The notes beneath the pieces are model-generated. The model had not been told where the DNA came from, did not search any database, and worked only from the letters and a program-made list of their open reading frames with translations. Positions 12,574 through 23,875 of a DNA stretch of 64,000 nucleotides are shown here, in pieces. The position numbers were made by a program, and so were the translations under genes. This DNA is from Torymus aiolomorphi (taxonomy: Eukaryota > Arthropoda > Insecta > Hymenoptera > Torymidae), in NCBI GenBank assembly GCA_036365515.1, contig CM070876.1, forward strand, positions 119,896,810 to 119,960,809, given 5' to 3'. Positions within the stretch are counted from its first letter, which is position 1, and each line of letters opens with the position of its first letter.

Positions 12574-12800
12574 TGTTGAATAAAGGACACACAAATTGGA
12601 TAGAATAAAAGAGTTTATTTGAGAGACTTAATTTAAGATACAGTATGACTATACTCGGCGCGGGCCATTCTCGGTCTGACGACAAGTTTGCAGGAGCGTC
12701 GCGCTCGCCCGTCGGCTCTCACACGTTATGGGGTGGAGAGACACACATGTGCACATACGGGTGTCTCGCGCTGTACAATATAATATGTATATTCTCAACA
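12574..12800 (-). repeat. Copia 5' LTR
   Basis: The 5' LTR on the minus strand drives transcription toward lower coordinates. It is 227 bp, the same length as the 3' LTR, and adjoins the AAAAT target duplication on its outer side. Confidence 0.95.
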
Positions 12801-12825
12801 AAAATTTAAATTTAGAATTAAGAAA

Positions 12826-13010
12826 AAATTCATTCTATTTTAAGGAAAAAAATATGTTGAAATAATGTATCACGTCTCAATGAACCAATCAGAATAAATG
12901 GTCTGTTTATTTGTCATTAACAATTTTATGGCAATCCACCATTTTTGTGTTTACCAAAGCATGATAGATTATTTCAACGTATTTTTTTCCTTAAAATGGA
13001 AAGTTAGTTT
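12826..13010. repeat. Short inverted-repeat element
   Basis: A ~45-bp arm at 12830-12880 (TTTTAAGGAAAAAAATATGT then TGAAATAAT) is matched in reverse complement at 12957-13005. Loop DNA is about 80 bp. It is probably a small MITE. The copia element inserted about 25 bp from it. Confidence 0.6.
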
Positions 13011-14643
13011 CCATTAACAAACAAATTAACCTGCGCTTCAAAATACGTAAAAAAATGTTTGGATACCATCAAACTCCACTCAGAGCATGGACTTATTATT
13101 CCAAATTTCTTGAAAATTACAAGGTTATGTATACCCATTTTGGTGGATCTGCCATTAATAATTTTCTTCTTGAAATTGTCCTATGATTCCAAAAAGATTG
13201 TCTTCAAAATAAAGAATGAGATACATAATTTTTTTTATTTGTGTTTTTAGGGTAACTTAGCACTGCTTAAAAAGGGTCCTAACTCGGTGCTCGCTCGGAG
13301 AAAGACCTATGTTGGCGCGTATTTTTTCTTTAAATTTTGTATTGGCATCTCTGCGCGATTTTCGACTGCAATAAAATGTAATAAAATGAGCGTTTCTTAC
13401 AATTATGAATAAAATCTGATATAATTATTTACATTGATTTAAGAAGAAGCAGTATAGAAATATATACATGCTTCGCAAACAAAGAATCATGTAACAACAA
13501 TACTGTATAATTCTTGAAGAGAAGATATAATGTTATTCATACATTCTGTGAATACCTTATAAATAATAATCATATTTAAAAATGTTTAGTCGCTAATGAA
13601 TATTCGAGCTAATAAAAATACAAATGCCATAAATTTTACTGGAAATATTTTTGAGTCTATATCAAATAATGGCTTTTCATCATAATAATTTTTGTATATG
13701 ATATTTTTAAAATTTGTTTGAAAGGACTATTTTTCATGAATCACATTTGATTCTTGTCAAATAATTATGTCAGATTATATAATTTTTTTTAAATATTTTA
13801 TTGTGGGCAAAAAGCGTGCAGAGCTGCCACTTCAAAATGTTAAGAAAAATAAAATTTCGAGCACACGCCTAGTTATGACCTTGCGCCGATCAACTGTCGA
13901 TATGTTTACTGGTATACAATCTTCCCGACATTTTCTAGAGCAGTGACTCCTTTTAGCCACTATATGTAATTGTTTTTCTTTTTATTTGCGTAGAAGAAAT
14001 CAAAACATGTGAATCATACATTTTCTTCTTTTTTTATTTCAAATCTTACAAAAATTCTTCACAAATACTACACATTCAAGCATAATTAGCTATTGTGAAG
14101 AGATGGCTCTATGGCATACACATTTGCGCATTCAAGACTATGTCTAAATAATTTCTATATTGAAAACATTGCTGTTAATTAAATATTACTAACAAATCTA
14201 ATTTTTTTCATTGGAAAGCGTATTATATATTTTAAAACAAGATGTAACCTCAGTTAATATTATTCACCAATGTAAGCATGTTCTTTAAAGTCATTAATCT
14301 TAACCAACAGAATGTTGTTTTTTCGTATTTGACTAACAACATGATACCGCAAGAAAATTATTATTTATCGCGAAAAATTTCTTGTTTCTTAAAATAGCCG
14401 ACATTTTGAGAAATCACCAATTGTCACCAACTAAAATACATATGAAAATCATAAACTGTAAAGTTTTAATTTTCATTTATTAAGCAGAAGTTTTAGCTCT
14501 CTTGATGTTCTCATAAACCAAGACAACTCCCAAAGTTAAAACTGAAGCGTTGACACACACAATACACTTTTTCTGCTAAAATCTCTTTGTATAAATCACT
14601 TTATTCACTACATTAGTACTAAAAAGCACTATATTCATTTCAG
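13011..14643. other. AT-rich DNA, probably intron or intergenic
   Basis: No coding frame or repeat structure is recognised. If the exon that follows is real, this is at least partly its upstream intron. I searched by eye for an upstream coding exon and found none that I can support. Confidence 0.4.
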
Positions 14644-14768
14644 AATTACAAAATAGAAAAATTTTGGAAGAACTTCAACTGAAGAAGCAAATTCTTTTGA
14701 AGCAGGGTGTCGTTCAAAGCTTAGGTTCATCAATATCTACTCCTTCTACTGTTGTCACGTCGACTTTG
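14644..14768 (+). CDS. Probable exon of SOSS complex subunit C (INIP homolog)
   Basis: A 125-nt exon with acceptor TTCATTTCAG before it and donor GTAAGT at 14769. Read with a two-base leading phase it encodes 41 residues beginning LQNRKILEELQLKKQILLKQ and continuing with a Ser/Thr/Val-rich stretch. NRKILEE(I/L)Q.KKQLL is the N-terminal signature I know from insect SOSS-C proteins. These are the small third subunit of the SOSS single-strand-DNA-binding complex (with hSSB1/2 and INTS3) in double-strand break repair. The other exons, including the conserved FGYFITQDS...NLILPVLPR end, are not visible here. The 3' intron would hold the PLE nest, which starts 72 bp downstream. Identification is from remembered family features, not a search. 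Confidence 0.6.
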
Positions 14769-14840
14769 GTAAGTAATTTAAAAAAATTAATTTTATTAGT
14801 TAAATGCAAGTTTTTCATTAAATTGTACTGTGAATTTTTT

Positions 14841-16722
14841 GTAGTTGACTTTATCACCTATGTTCATTGTATTTCTTAAGGGAATCGATGAAATAATGAG
14901 TACACAAGATAATTTAATTCATTTTGTGCAACGTTTCGGTAATACAATTATTACCTTTATCAAGCACTGTAAATTTATTTAACTTACAATATGTCAAAGT
15001 AGTTCTCTATTTACAAAGATAGTCAGACGTTCTTACCATATTATTTGGTGTAGTCAAGGGTACAAAGTATGGAATAATTATAAGCACAAGTATTGATCTA
15101 GAAAAAACAACAAAAAAATACATGTTTTTTTTACAAAAATTGAACTCAGCTAGTTAACAATTAAATATATTTATACCTCCAGTCCTTCTTATTTTATTTT
15201 ATTTTAAATTTTGTGGAAAATTTTAATAAAAATTTTAACATCACAATAATAAATTAATACATAAACCAACACAATAATAAATTAACACGTAATAATAAAT
15301 TAACACAATAATAAATTAACACGTAAATTAAGCAAAAGCAGTCAAGATTTTAAAAAGAAGAAACGAGATGTTGATACTTTAACGTGTCAAACGTAAGTGA
15401 AATAAAAACAAAAGTGAGATTTGAATTCGGCAGAACGACAACTGTCATGTGTACAAACGTCGAATTCAAATCTACATGATCATTTAGGGCCACTAGGCCC
15501 TATGGCGGCAAATTTGAATTGAATATATAAGGACTAGAGTTTACAATTTTTTATTTCTTTTTAATTTTTGTAACAACTGATTATAATGTGTACTTAAATT
15601 TTGAGTGTCTTCTTTAATGTTTATAGCATTATCTTGTAAACGTATGTGAATAATTTCTGAAATTAATCTTTTTCTCCAGCTACTTTCATTATCTAAAATT
15701 TGGACGTTGTCAAATTCAAATTCATGATTATTTATGGCCATATGTTCATTAATAACACATTGTTTGTCTACTTTTTTTGTATTGGCAATATGTTCATTAA
15801 CTCTCACTTTCAGCATACGTTTACTTTCTCCTACGTATGTTGCGTTACAATCTTTACAGTTAATTTTGTACACTATATTCGGTTGCTCATTTTTTTCGTT
15901 TTATCCTTTCCTCTAATCATAAATTGGTTTAAATTATTTTCTATTTTTGGTATTGTTCTTATACCTAGATTACTTAAACTATGGGAAACCTTTTCAAAAA
16001 ATCTTGGTATATATCGTAAACTAATGTAAGATTTGTATCTATTATTATTATTGTTGTTATTATTCTTGTTATTATTAGTATATTTTATTTTATTAATTCT
16101 TTTTTTAATATGAAATTCAATAAATTTGATTGGATATGAATTATTATTAAAAATTTTTTAATTAATTGTACATTTTTTTCCTGAAATCTTACATCGGCAA
16201 GTAAGAAGGCCCTGTCCGTTAAATTATATACCATTGCTCTTTTTTGGCTTATTGGGTGATCGGACTGAAAATTTAAAAACCTTCCCGAAAAGGTCGGTTT
16301 GTGATACCAATTCGTAATAATACGTTCTTTTTCTCTAATTAGTTTAACTGCTAAAAAATTAATTTGTCCATTTTCTTCAACTTCATGTGTACATTTCAAT
16401 CTTTCGTGATAAAAGTTGAACGCATGAAGAGTATCCTTTATTGTATTTTTTGGTATGCACATACTAATGTCATCTACATATCTGTAATAAAAAACCGGTT
16501 TAAATTTAAGCTTTTTTAAACACTCATCTTCCAAATCAACCATCACAATATCAGCAAATATAGGGCTGATGGGACTACCCATAAGGGAGCCAAATATTTG
16601 CTGATAGTACTGGCCATCGTATTAAAAAAAAGTGTTTTTCATAAGAAACTCATATTTTTTCTTGATGTGTCCATATCTCCTATCTATGCTACTTTTTACT
16701 AATTCCATTGAGACATTAGTGA
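14841..16722 (-). mobile_element. PLE-2, inverted 5'-truncated copy
   Basis: This is the reverse complement of the 3' half of the plus-strand PLE-2 copies. It contains the end of the RT, the GIY-YIG region and a ~660-bp 3' UTR. Outside the CTTAAG end lies a 34-bp extension (14841-14874), which reappears at 18096-18129 as the first bases of the long copy. Such an extension on one terminal repeat is known for Drosophila virilis Penelope. A ~40-bp deletion relative to the long copy is present near 16660. Confidence 0.85.
15541..16582 (-). pseudogene. PLE-2 RT palm/thumb and GIY-YIG fragment
   Basis: The upstream part (16085-16582, 165 codons) opens with MGSPISPIFADIVMVDLE and carries the catalytic YRYVDD box. 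The downstream part (15541-15873, 110 codons) carries the GIY-YIG endonuclease start: MYKINCKDCNATYVG, then R and NEH positions typical of the fold. About 200 bp between them shifts frame, so the protein is broken. The copy lacks the N-terminal half. It is homologous to 24400-25432 on the other strand. Confidence 0.88.
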
Positions 16723-16735
16723 AAAGTGAAAAGTG

Positions 16736-18095
16736 TTTTCCGTCCGATCACTCAATAAGCCAAAAAAGAGCAGTGGTATATAATTTATCGGACAGGGCCT
16801 TGTTACTTGCCGATGTAAGATTTCAGGAAAAATGTACAATTAATTAAAAAATGTTTACTAAATAATTCATATTTAATCAAATTTATTATATTATAACAAT
16901 AATAATAATAGATACAAAACTTACATCAGTTTACGATATATACCAAGATTTTTTGAGAAGGTTTCCCACAGTTTAAGTAATCTAGGTATAAGAACAATAC
17001 CAAAAATAGAAAATATTTTAAACCAATTTATCATTAGAGGAAAGTATAAAACGGAAAAAATGAGCAACCGAATATAGTGTACAAAATTAACTGTAAAGAT
17101 TGTAACGCAACATACGTAGAAGAAAGTAAACGTATGCTGAAAGTGAGAGTTAATGAACATATTGCCAATACATAAAAGTAGACAAATAATGTGTTATTAA
17201 TGAACATATGACCCTAAATAATCATGAATTTGAATTTGACAACGTCCAAATTTTAGATAATGAAAGTAACTGGAGAAAAAGATTAATTTTAGAAATTATT
17301 TACATACGTTTACAAGATAATGCTATAAACATTAAAGAAGACACTCAAATTTTAAGAACACATTATAATCAGTTGTTACAAAAATTAAAAAGAAATAAAA
17401 AATTGTAAACTCTAGTCCTTATATATTCAATTCAAATTTGCCGCCATAGAGCCTAGTGACCCTAAATGATCATGCAGATTTGAATTCGACGTTTGTACAC
17501 ATGACAGTTGTCGTTCTGACGAATTCAAATCTCAATTTTGTTTTTATTTCACTTACGTTTGAACGTAAGTTCACTTTACGTTAAAGTATCAACATCTCGT
17601 TTCTTCTTTTTAAAATCTTGACTGCTTTTGCTTAATTTACGTTTTAATTTATTATTGCGTTAATTTATTATTACGTGTTAATTTATTATTGTGTTGGTTT
17701 ATGTATTAATTTATTATTGTGATGTTAAAATTTTTATTAAAATTTTCCACAAAATTTAAAATAAAATAAAATAAGAAGGACTGGAGGTAAAAAATATATT
17801 TAATTGTTAACTAGCTGAGTTCAATTTTTGTGCAAAAAACATGTATGTTTGTGTTGTTTTTTCTAGATCAATACTTATGCTTATAATTATTCCATACTTT
17901 ATACCCTTGACTACACCAAATAATATGGTAAGAACGTCTGACTATCTTTGTAAATAGAGCTACTTCGACATCTTGTAAAATAATAAGTTAAATAAATTTA
18001 CAGTGCTTGATGAAGGTAATAATTGTATTACCGAAACGTTGCACAGAATGAATTAAATTATCTTGTGTACTCATTATTTCATCGATTCCCTTAAG
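16736..18095 (+). mobile_element. PLE-2, plus-oriented 3' fragment (upstream terminal repeat)
   Basis: Begins inside the RT thumb region (CCGTCCGATCACTCAATAAG) head-to-head with the inverted copy and runs to the CTTAAG end. It includes a degraded GIY-YIG reading frame (17208-17408). The 3' UTR is diverged from the other copies by small indels. Together with the inverted copy it forms a giant imperfect palindrome of about 3.2 kb. It acts as the LTR-like upstream repeat of the long copy that follows. Confidence 0.8.
18001..18046 (+). other. Hammerhead-like motif in PLE-2 terminal repeat
   Basis: GTGC, TTGATGA, then the hairpin GGTAATA...TATTACC, then GAAAC and GTTGCAC. This resembles a hammerhead core (CUGAUGA, stem II, GAAA) closed by GTGC/GCAC. 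Copies are at 14927-14970 (minus) and 30650-30696 (with TTGATAA). Hammerhead ribozymes are known in PLE terminal repeats. Here the core differs at one or more positions and stem III is minimal, so activity is uncertain. Confidence 0.5.
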
Positions 18096-19235
18096 AAATA
18101 CAATGAATATGGGTGATAAAGTCAACTACAATAAATTGAGGTCTGGATGCAAAAATACCTCCACCACTATCTACAACAATATGTCATACTTCAAGAACAT
18201 CGAAATAAGGTATGGAAAAAATAGCACGAGAATTATGAAAAGCTGGCTAAAGGTCAATCGCCAACTTATGTAAGCACGATCGCAACTGAAGTCTCTTCTC
18301 GCGTGTAGAACTCATGATATACATCCAACACACGTACATAACGTCAGTCGAAATTTAAAACACCTAACGTTCTATAGCAAAACAGGCAACACAAGATACG
18401 ATACGGAAATAAACAAAACAAAAAGCAAAATCTTAAATATTGAAATAGAAGATGTTAATATACATATCTATCATTTAGAAAAAAAGAAACAAACTTTGAA
18501 AGATAAATTAGTTAAAATAGTGCCCACAGATATTGTTAATGAATTTCTAAATAAAAATGAAGAATGTATTGAAAAAATGAGAAAAAATTAGGATGATATA
18601 CATACAAAAAAATTCAATAACATTGTAAGTAGAATTAACAACAACAAACAAAATAAACAAAATAACGCAAGTAACTGTTCAAACGATAATAAATGGTTTC
18701 ACAATATGACTAATATAAACATACCTAATGATATCATTGATGTTGTGTCCCTTGGACAAAAATATAACAAGTGTATAAATATTAATGAAAAATCAGCCAT
18801 AAGTATAATAAAAGTGTTGAACAGTTACTTGAAAATAATAGTTTTTCAAATGATACTAACAATATGATTCGAAGTCAAATCATTAATAACATGCAAAATC
18901 ACATGAATAAAAAGACTCACATAAAACTTGAGGACAGGATATTTGCACAAAAATTGATCAAAGCAAAAACCTTCTTAAAAAATCATGACATTTTTTTCAC
19001 AATGGCAGACAAAGGCAATGTAACTGTAGCTTTGGCAAGAGATACTTATAAAACAAAAATGAGTGAATTATTGACCGATGTTAGTATGTACAGAACTCTC
19101 AAGAAAAACCCATTGAATAAACTACAAAAAGAAGTTAAGAATATCATGACACATTGAAATAATAATAAATATTTAAAAAAACAATATCATAAATATGTAG
19201 TTAATTGTCGCAAATGGCAGTCATAGTAGAAAGTT

Positions 19236-20745
19236 AAGTAAGTTAGGAAGCTGATGGTTCTACTGCCTAGGTAGTAATTAAATAAAAACAAAAGTTTTTA
19301 AAAAATTTATTCCGACGTTTCGGACGGTTTATTTCCGTCCCTTTTCAAGGTCTGTGAAAATACACACGAAATACAAGTTTATTAACATAAAAAAAGACAC
19401 TAAAATTGATAAACACTCGCTTAATAACACTTACCAAAAAACTATATATACAAATATAAATAAGTGGACACAATAAGAGACCACTAGTCAAAGTGAGACG
19501 GCGCACGCAATTTCCCAGTATTTATCATCTCTAGAGTATGTATAGGAGGGGTAAGAACTACGAAACACTTTAGCCATAAATACACAATAAGATATGTAAA
19601 CCTATAATAGTAAGCCTTGTTTATATCAACTTATTATTATTAATAAAAATTTTATAATCTGACTTCAAAAAATTAGTGTCAAACTGTCTATTCAAACTAT
19701 TGCATTGGGAATGGATATGTAGCATTTCAGATAGTAATCTTTTCTGTAAATTAGGCTCTTGATCTAAAATTTTAATATTTTTGAAATCGATTTTATGATT
19801 AGTATTCGCTATATGTCCGTGTAAAACTGACTTGTCTCTCTTAAATTTACAATCGCTAACATGTTCTTTGCTTCTTACAATCAATTTTCGAGAAGTTTGT
19901 CCCACGTACGACGCATCACAATCGCAACAATTAATTTTGTATACAACTTGAGATTTTTCATTTTTATGGTATCTATCTTTTCCTAGTCTAATTATATGAT
20001 TGAATTTATTGGAGATTGAATTAATCATAATTAAGTTGTAACACTTACAGATATTTTTTAATTCCGGGTTGATATATTTAATAAATGGGAAAACTAAAAT
20101 GCTATTAAAATTTATGTTCTTAGAATTACAAGTATTTTTATTATTATTTTTAATATGTAATATACGTTTATTGATATGTTTATTAATGAAATCCATAGGA
20201 TAATCATTCTCCAATAATAAATCTCTAATTAGATTAAGATTCTTATCATGGAAGTGTGTATCAGCTAAATTAATACATTTGTCAACTAAAGAACATATTA
20301 TACCAATCTTATTACTAATCGGGTGGTGAGAATTAAAATTTAGGAATCTACCAGAAAAAGTTAGTTTCCTATACCAATCCGTGGAAATTTTTTGTTCGTT
20401 ATGAATAATAAGAAGATCTAGAAAACTTATTTTATTGTTGCTTGGTGTCTCGACTGTAAATTGTAAATTCTTATCAAAACTATTAAATAAATTTGCTGTA
20501 TAATCTATCATGTTCGCAGGAACACATACAATAATATCATCAACATATCTATAGTAAAACGGTACAGGAAAGCAAATTTTTGATAAGGCTTGATTTTCTA
20601 AGTCTTCCATGACAATATCAGCTAAGATTGGACTTAAGGGGTTGCCCATGGCAGCTTCAAATATTTGTTTGTAAAAAGTGTGATTAAATACAAAGTAATT
20701 GTTGTGTAGGATAAACCTAAGAACATTTATGAATTCGCTACAGTT
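19236..20745 (-). mobile_element. PLE-1 inverted partial copy with RT/GIY-YIG fragment
   Basis: Reverse complement of the last ~1.5 kb of the full copy. The frame at 20649-19621 starts within RT at MGNPLSPILADIV and runs to the natural C-terminus without a stop. It includes YRYVDD and the GIY-YIG domain. The only residue difference I find from the full copy is Leu for Pro in WYRKPTFSG. It lacks the N-terminal third and RT motif A, so it is not a functional polymerase alone. Confidence 0.9.
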
Positions 20746-20985
20746 AATATTATAATATATATAAGTATATAATAATTATATACTTTCAATGTGCTTCGGA
20801 TATACTCCATTCATCGATGACTACAACTTATCTTTGGAGGATCGCCATTCATCGATGACTACAACTTAACAGTGGAGGATTCTTTGACTTCCGGCAAGAT
20901 ATTGTATGCCGAGTCACTAATATTTACGCAAGTTTTATTACTTAAATTTTCTACACTTTAAATTGATAGCCATTCTTTATTCAAG
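20746..20985 (+). other. PLE-1 5' leader with short tandem repeat
   Basis: AT-rich DNA directly after the head-to-head junction. It is followed by two copies of a ~41-bp unit containing CATTCATCGATGACTACAAC (about 20810-20881). This is the leader of the full-length copy before its first ATG. No promoter can be defined by eye. Confidence 0.6.
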
Positions 20986-23565
20986 ATGGTTTTAGAGGAA
21001 ATTCTTACAAAAAGATTAGACTCTAAACTGAGTTATGTTCTACACTTAATCTTTAAGAAGTTTGGTTTTTTTATAAAAAAACTCTTTTATAAATTCAGTG
21101 TGTTACTATACGATTATAAGAAATCGTGTTGCCAATGTAAGTTCTTAATAAATTGCAGATTTTATGATCTAATTCCGACACATATTAGTAATAGTTCTAA
21201 AAATTTATCTTATCTTCGGATGCATTCTTGTAAAGAACTCCGTAGTCTGAAAAAATTATTAGAATAACCGAAAAAAATTTTAAATATAGAGATTTCAGAC
21301 ATAAACCTCCATAAGAGATTTCTTATAAATAAAATATCGAACTTTAAGAACTTATTAAATAAACACACGAATCCAAATCTGACTAACTTGTTCACGCATT
21401 TTTATAATACAAAACTAATGTTTATAATGGAAAAAGTTGAAGAGAAACTCGATAGTAAATTAGAAAATTTATATTTACAAAGATACAATACAGTTTTAAC
21501 TAAAAACACATATAGATCTGATACTTCATATAACGCAAGGGCTATTGACCTCAACCACAACAATACGCATGTCAATGAACTTTCGCATAATATATCTAAT
21601 GATAAATGGTTAGTGAACCTTTCTAATGTCCAGCTACCTCCGTTTGTAATTGACATTTTAAGGCTCGGTGATAAATTCAACTTCACGGAGAAATTAGAGA
21701 ATAATAATGTTTTAGAAATTATAAAAAACTTAGAATACTTTTTAAATGACAAAACTGTAGATTCTGAATTTTCTAAGAATATAAGAAATAAGATTATGAA
21801 TATTTTAAGTAAACATCAGAATAAAAAATTTAGTTTAGATTTTTTCGATAAAAGGCTCAAGATCGATTTAAAAAGAACAAAAGAATTTCTAAAGAACGAC
21901 AATAATCTTTTAGTAACACGAGCAGATAAAGGAAATAGTACTGTTGTTATTGATAAACGAAAATACGGTGAAAAAATGATTAATTTATTATCTGACTCTA
22001 AATATTATTGTATGGTTAAGAAAAATCCTCTCCCTTCTTTGGAAAAAAACACAGACGCACTTATAAAAAACCTAAGACAAATAACATTTTTTCAAAAATT
22101 ACAACCTATTTCGAATAAATGTACAATAGCCAGAGCTTACGGTCTCGTTAAAATACATAAGATCAATTTTCCTGTTAGACCGATAATCTCTGCTATTAAC
22201 ACTCCTACATATTATTTATCCAAAATGCTTGCTAAGTTTCTCTTTAACAATTTAAAAAGGCCTAATTCACACGTTACTAATAGTTTAGACTTAAAACAAA
22301 AAATTGAAAACATAGTTATACCGGCTGGATATACCATTATCAGCTTAGACGTTGTTAGTTTGTTTACAAATGTTGCGGATTATTTAATTTTCGACTCAAT
22401 AGAAAAACGTTGGAATCAATTGTATAATCTTTGCGAGCTTAACTGTAGCGAATTCATAAATGTTCTTAGGTTTATCCTACACAACAATTACTTTGTATTT
22501 AATCACACTTTTTACAAACAAATATTTGGAGCTGCCATGGGCAACCCCTTAAGTCCAATCTTAGCTGATATTGTCATGGAAGACTTAGAAAATCAAGCCT
22601 TATCAAAAATTTGCTTTCCTGTACCGTTTTACTATAGATATGTTGATGATATTATTGTATGTGTTCCTGCGAACATGATAGATTATACAGCAAATTTATT
22701 TAATAGTTTTGATAAGAATTTACAATTTACAGTCGAGACACCAAGCAACAATAAAATAAGTTTTCTAGATCTTCTTATTATTCATAACGAACAAAAAATT
22801 TCCACGGATTGGTATAGGAAACCAACTTTTTCTGGTAGATTTCTAAATTTTAATTCTCACCACCCGATTAGTAATAAGATTGGTATAATATGTTCTTTAG
22901 TTGACAAATGTATTAATTTAGCTGATACACACTTCCATGATAAGAATCTTAATCTAATTAGAGATTTATTATTGGAGAATGATTATCCTATGGATTTCAT
23001 TAATAAACATATCAATAAACGTATATTACATATTAAAAATAATAATAAAAATACTTGTAATTCTAAGAACATAAATTTTAATAGCATTTTAGTTTTCCCA
23101 TTTATTAAATATATCAACCCGGAATTAAAAAATATCTGTAAGTGTTACAACTTAATTATGATTAATTCAATCTCCAATAAATTCAATCATATAATTAGAC
23201 TAGGAAAAGATAGATACCATAAAAATGAAAAATCTCAAGTTGTATACAAAATTAATTGTTGCGATTGTGATGCGTCGTACGTGGGACAAACTTCTCGAAA
23301 ATTGATTGTAAGAAGCAAAGAACATGTTAGCGATTGTAAATTTAAGAGAGACAAGTCAGTTTTACACGGACATATAGCGAATACTAATCATAAAATCGAT
23401 TTCAAAAATATTAAAATTTTAGATCAAGAGCCTAATTTACAGAAAAGATTACTATCTGAAATGCTACATATCCATTCCCAATGCAATAGTTTGAATAGAC
23501 AGTTTGACACTAATTTTTTGAAGTCAGATTATAAAATTTTTATTAATAATAATAAGTTGATATAA
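20986..23565 (+). pseudogene. PLE-1 reverse transcriptase/GIY-YIG gene with a single in-frame stop
   Basis: The natural start is probably the ATG at 20986 (AAGATGG context), giving 860 codons in one register. The only interruption is TAA at 21265-21267, codon 94. The next ATG, at 21388, would still give 725 residues. Numbering from 21388: ADKGNSTVV, the PLE-specific DKG motif, at 179-187; YGLVKIHKINFPVRPII at 251-267; SLDVVSLFTNV, RT motif A, Asp321; MGNPLSPILADIV at 384-396; catalytic YVDD at 418-421; thumb WYRKPTFSGRFLNF at 475-488. The GIY-YIG endonuclease runs from about 617 (VVY...YVG, then R637, H646 and Glu691). PLE proteins copy RNA onto nicked target DNA. The N-terminal region before the stop continues smoothly after it, so the stop is a recent lesion or possibly a readthrough site. 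Confidence 0.9.
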
Positions 23566-23830
23566 ACAAGGCTTACTATTATAGGTTTACATATCTTATT
23601 GTGTATTTATGGCTAAAGTGTTTCGTAGTTCTTACCCCTCCTATACATACTCTAGAGATGATAAATACTGGGAAATTGCGTGCGCCGTCTCACTTTAACT
23701 AGTGGTCTCTTATTGTGTCCACTTATTTATATTTGTATATATAGTTTTTTGGTAAGTGTTATTAAGCGAGTGTTTGTCAATTTTAGTGTCTTTTTTTATG
23801 TTAATAAACTTGTATTTCGTGTGTATTTTC

Positions 23831-23875
23831 ACAGACCTTGAAAAGGGACGGAAATAAACCGTCCGAAACGTCGGA
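23831..23875 (+). other. Hammerhead-like/hairpin motif in PLE-1 terminal repeat
   Basis: ACCTTGAAAA, then the hairpin GGACGG...CCGTCC, then GAAACGTCGGAATAAA. The inverted copy is at 19311-19355. The layout parallels PLE-2 (hairpin followed by GAAACGTTG), but the CUGAUGA core is degenerate. Confidence 0.4.

Larger units (their letters stand above)
8147..12800 (-). mobile_element. Ty1/copia LTR retrotransposon, full length but inactivated
   Basis: Two 227-bp direct LTRs (8147-8373 and 12574-12800) bound a minus-strand gag-protease-integrase-RT-RNase H region. AAAAT flanks both ends (8142-8146 and 12801-12805), the 5-bp duplication expected for copia integrases. LTRs begin TGTTGA and end TCAACA. 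The domain order, with integrase before RT, defines the Ty1/copia group. By eye I count four mismatches between the LTRs, so the insertion is not brand new. The ORF carries a frameshift near 10606-10611 and a nonsense codon at 10553-10555, so this copy cannot make a full polyprotein. Confidence 0.95.
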
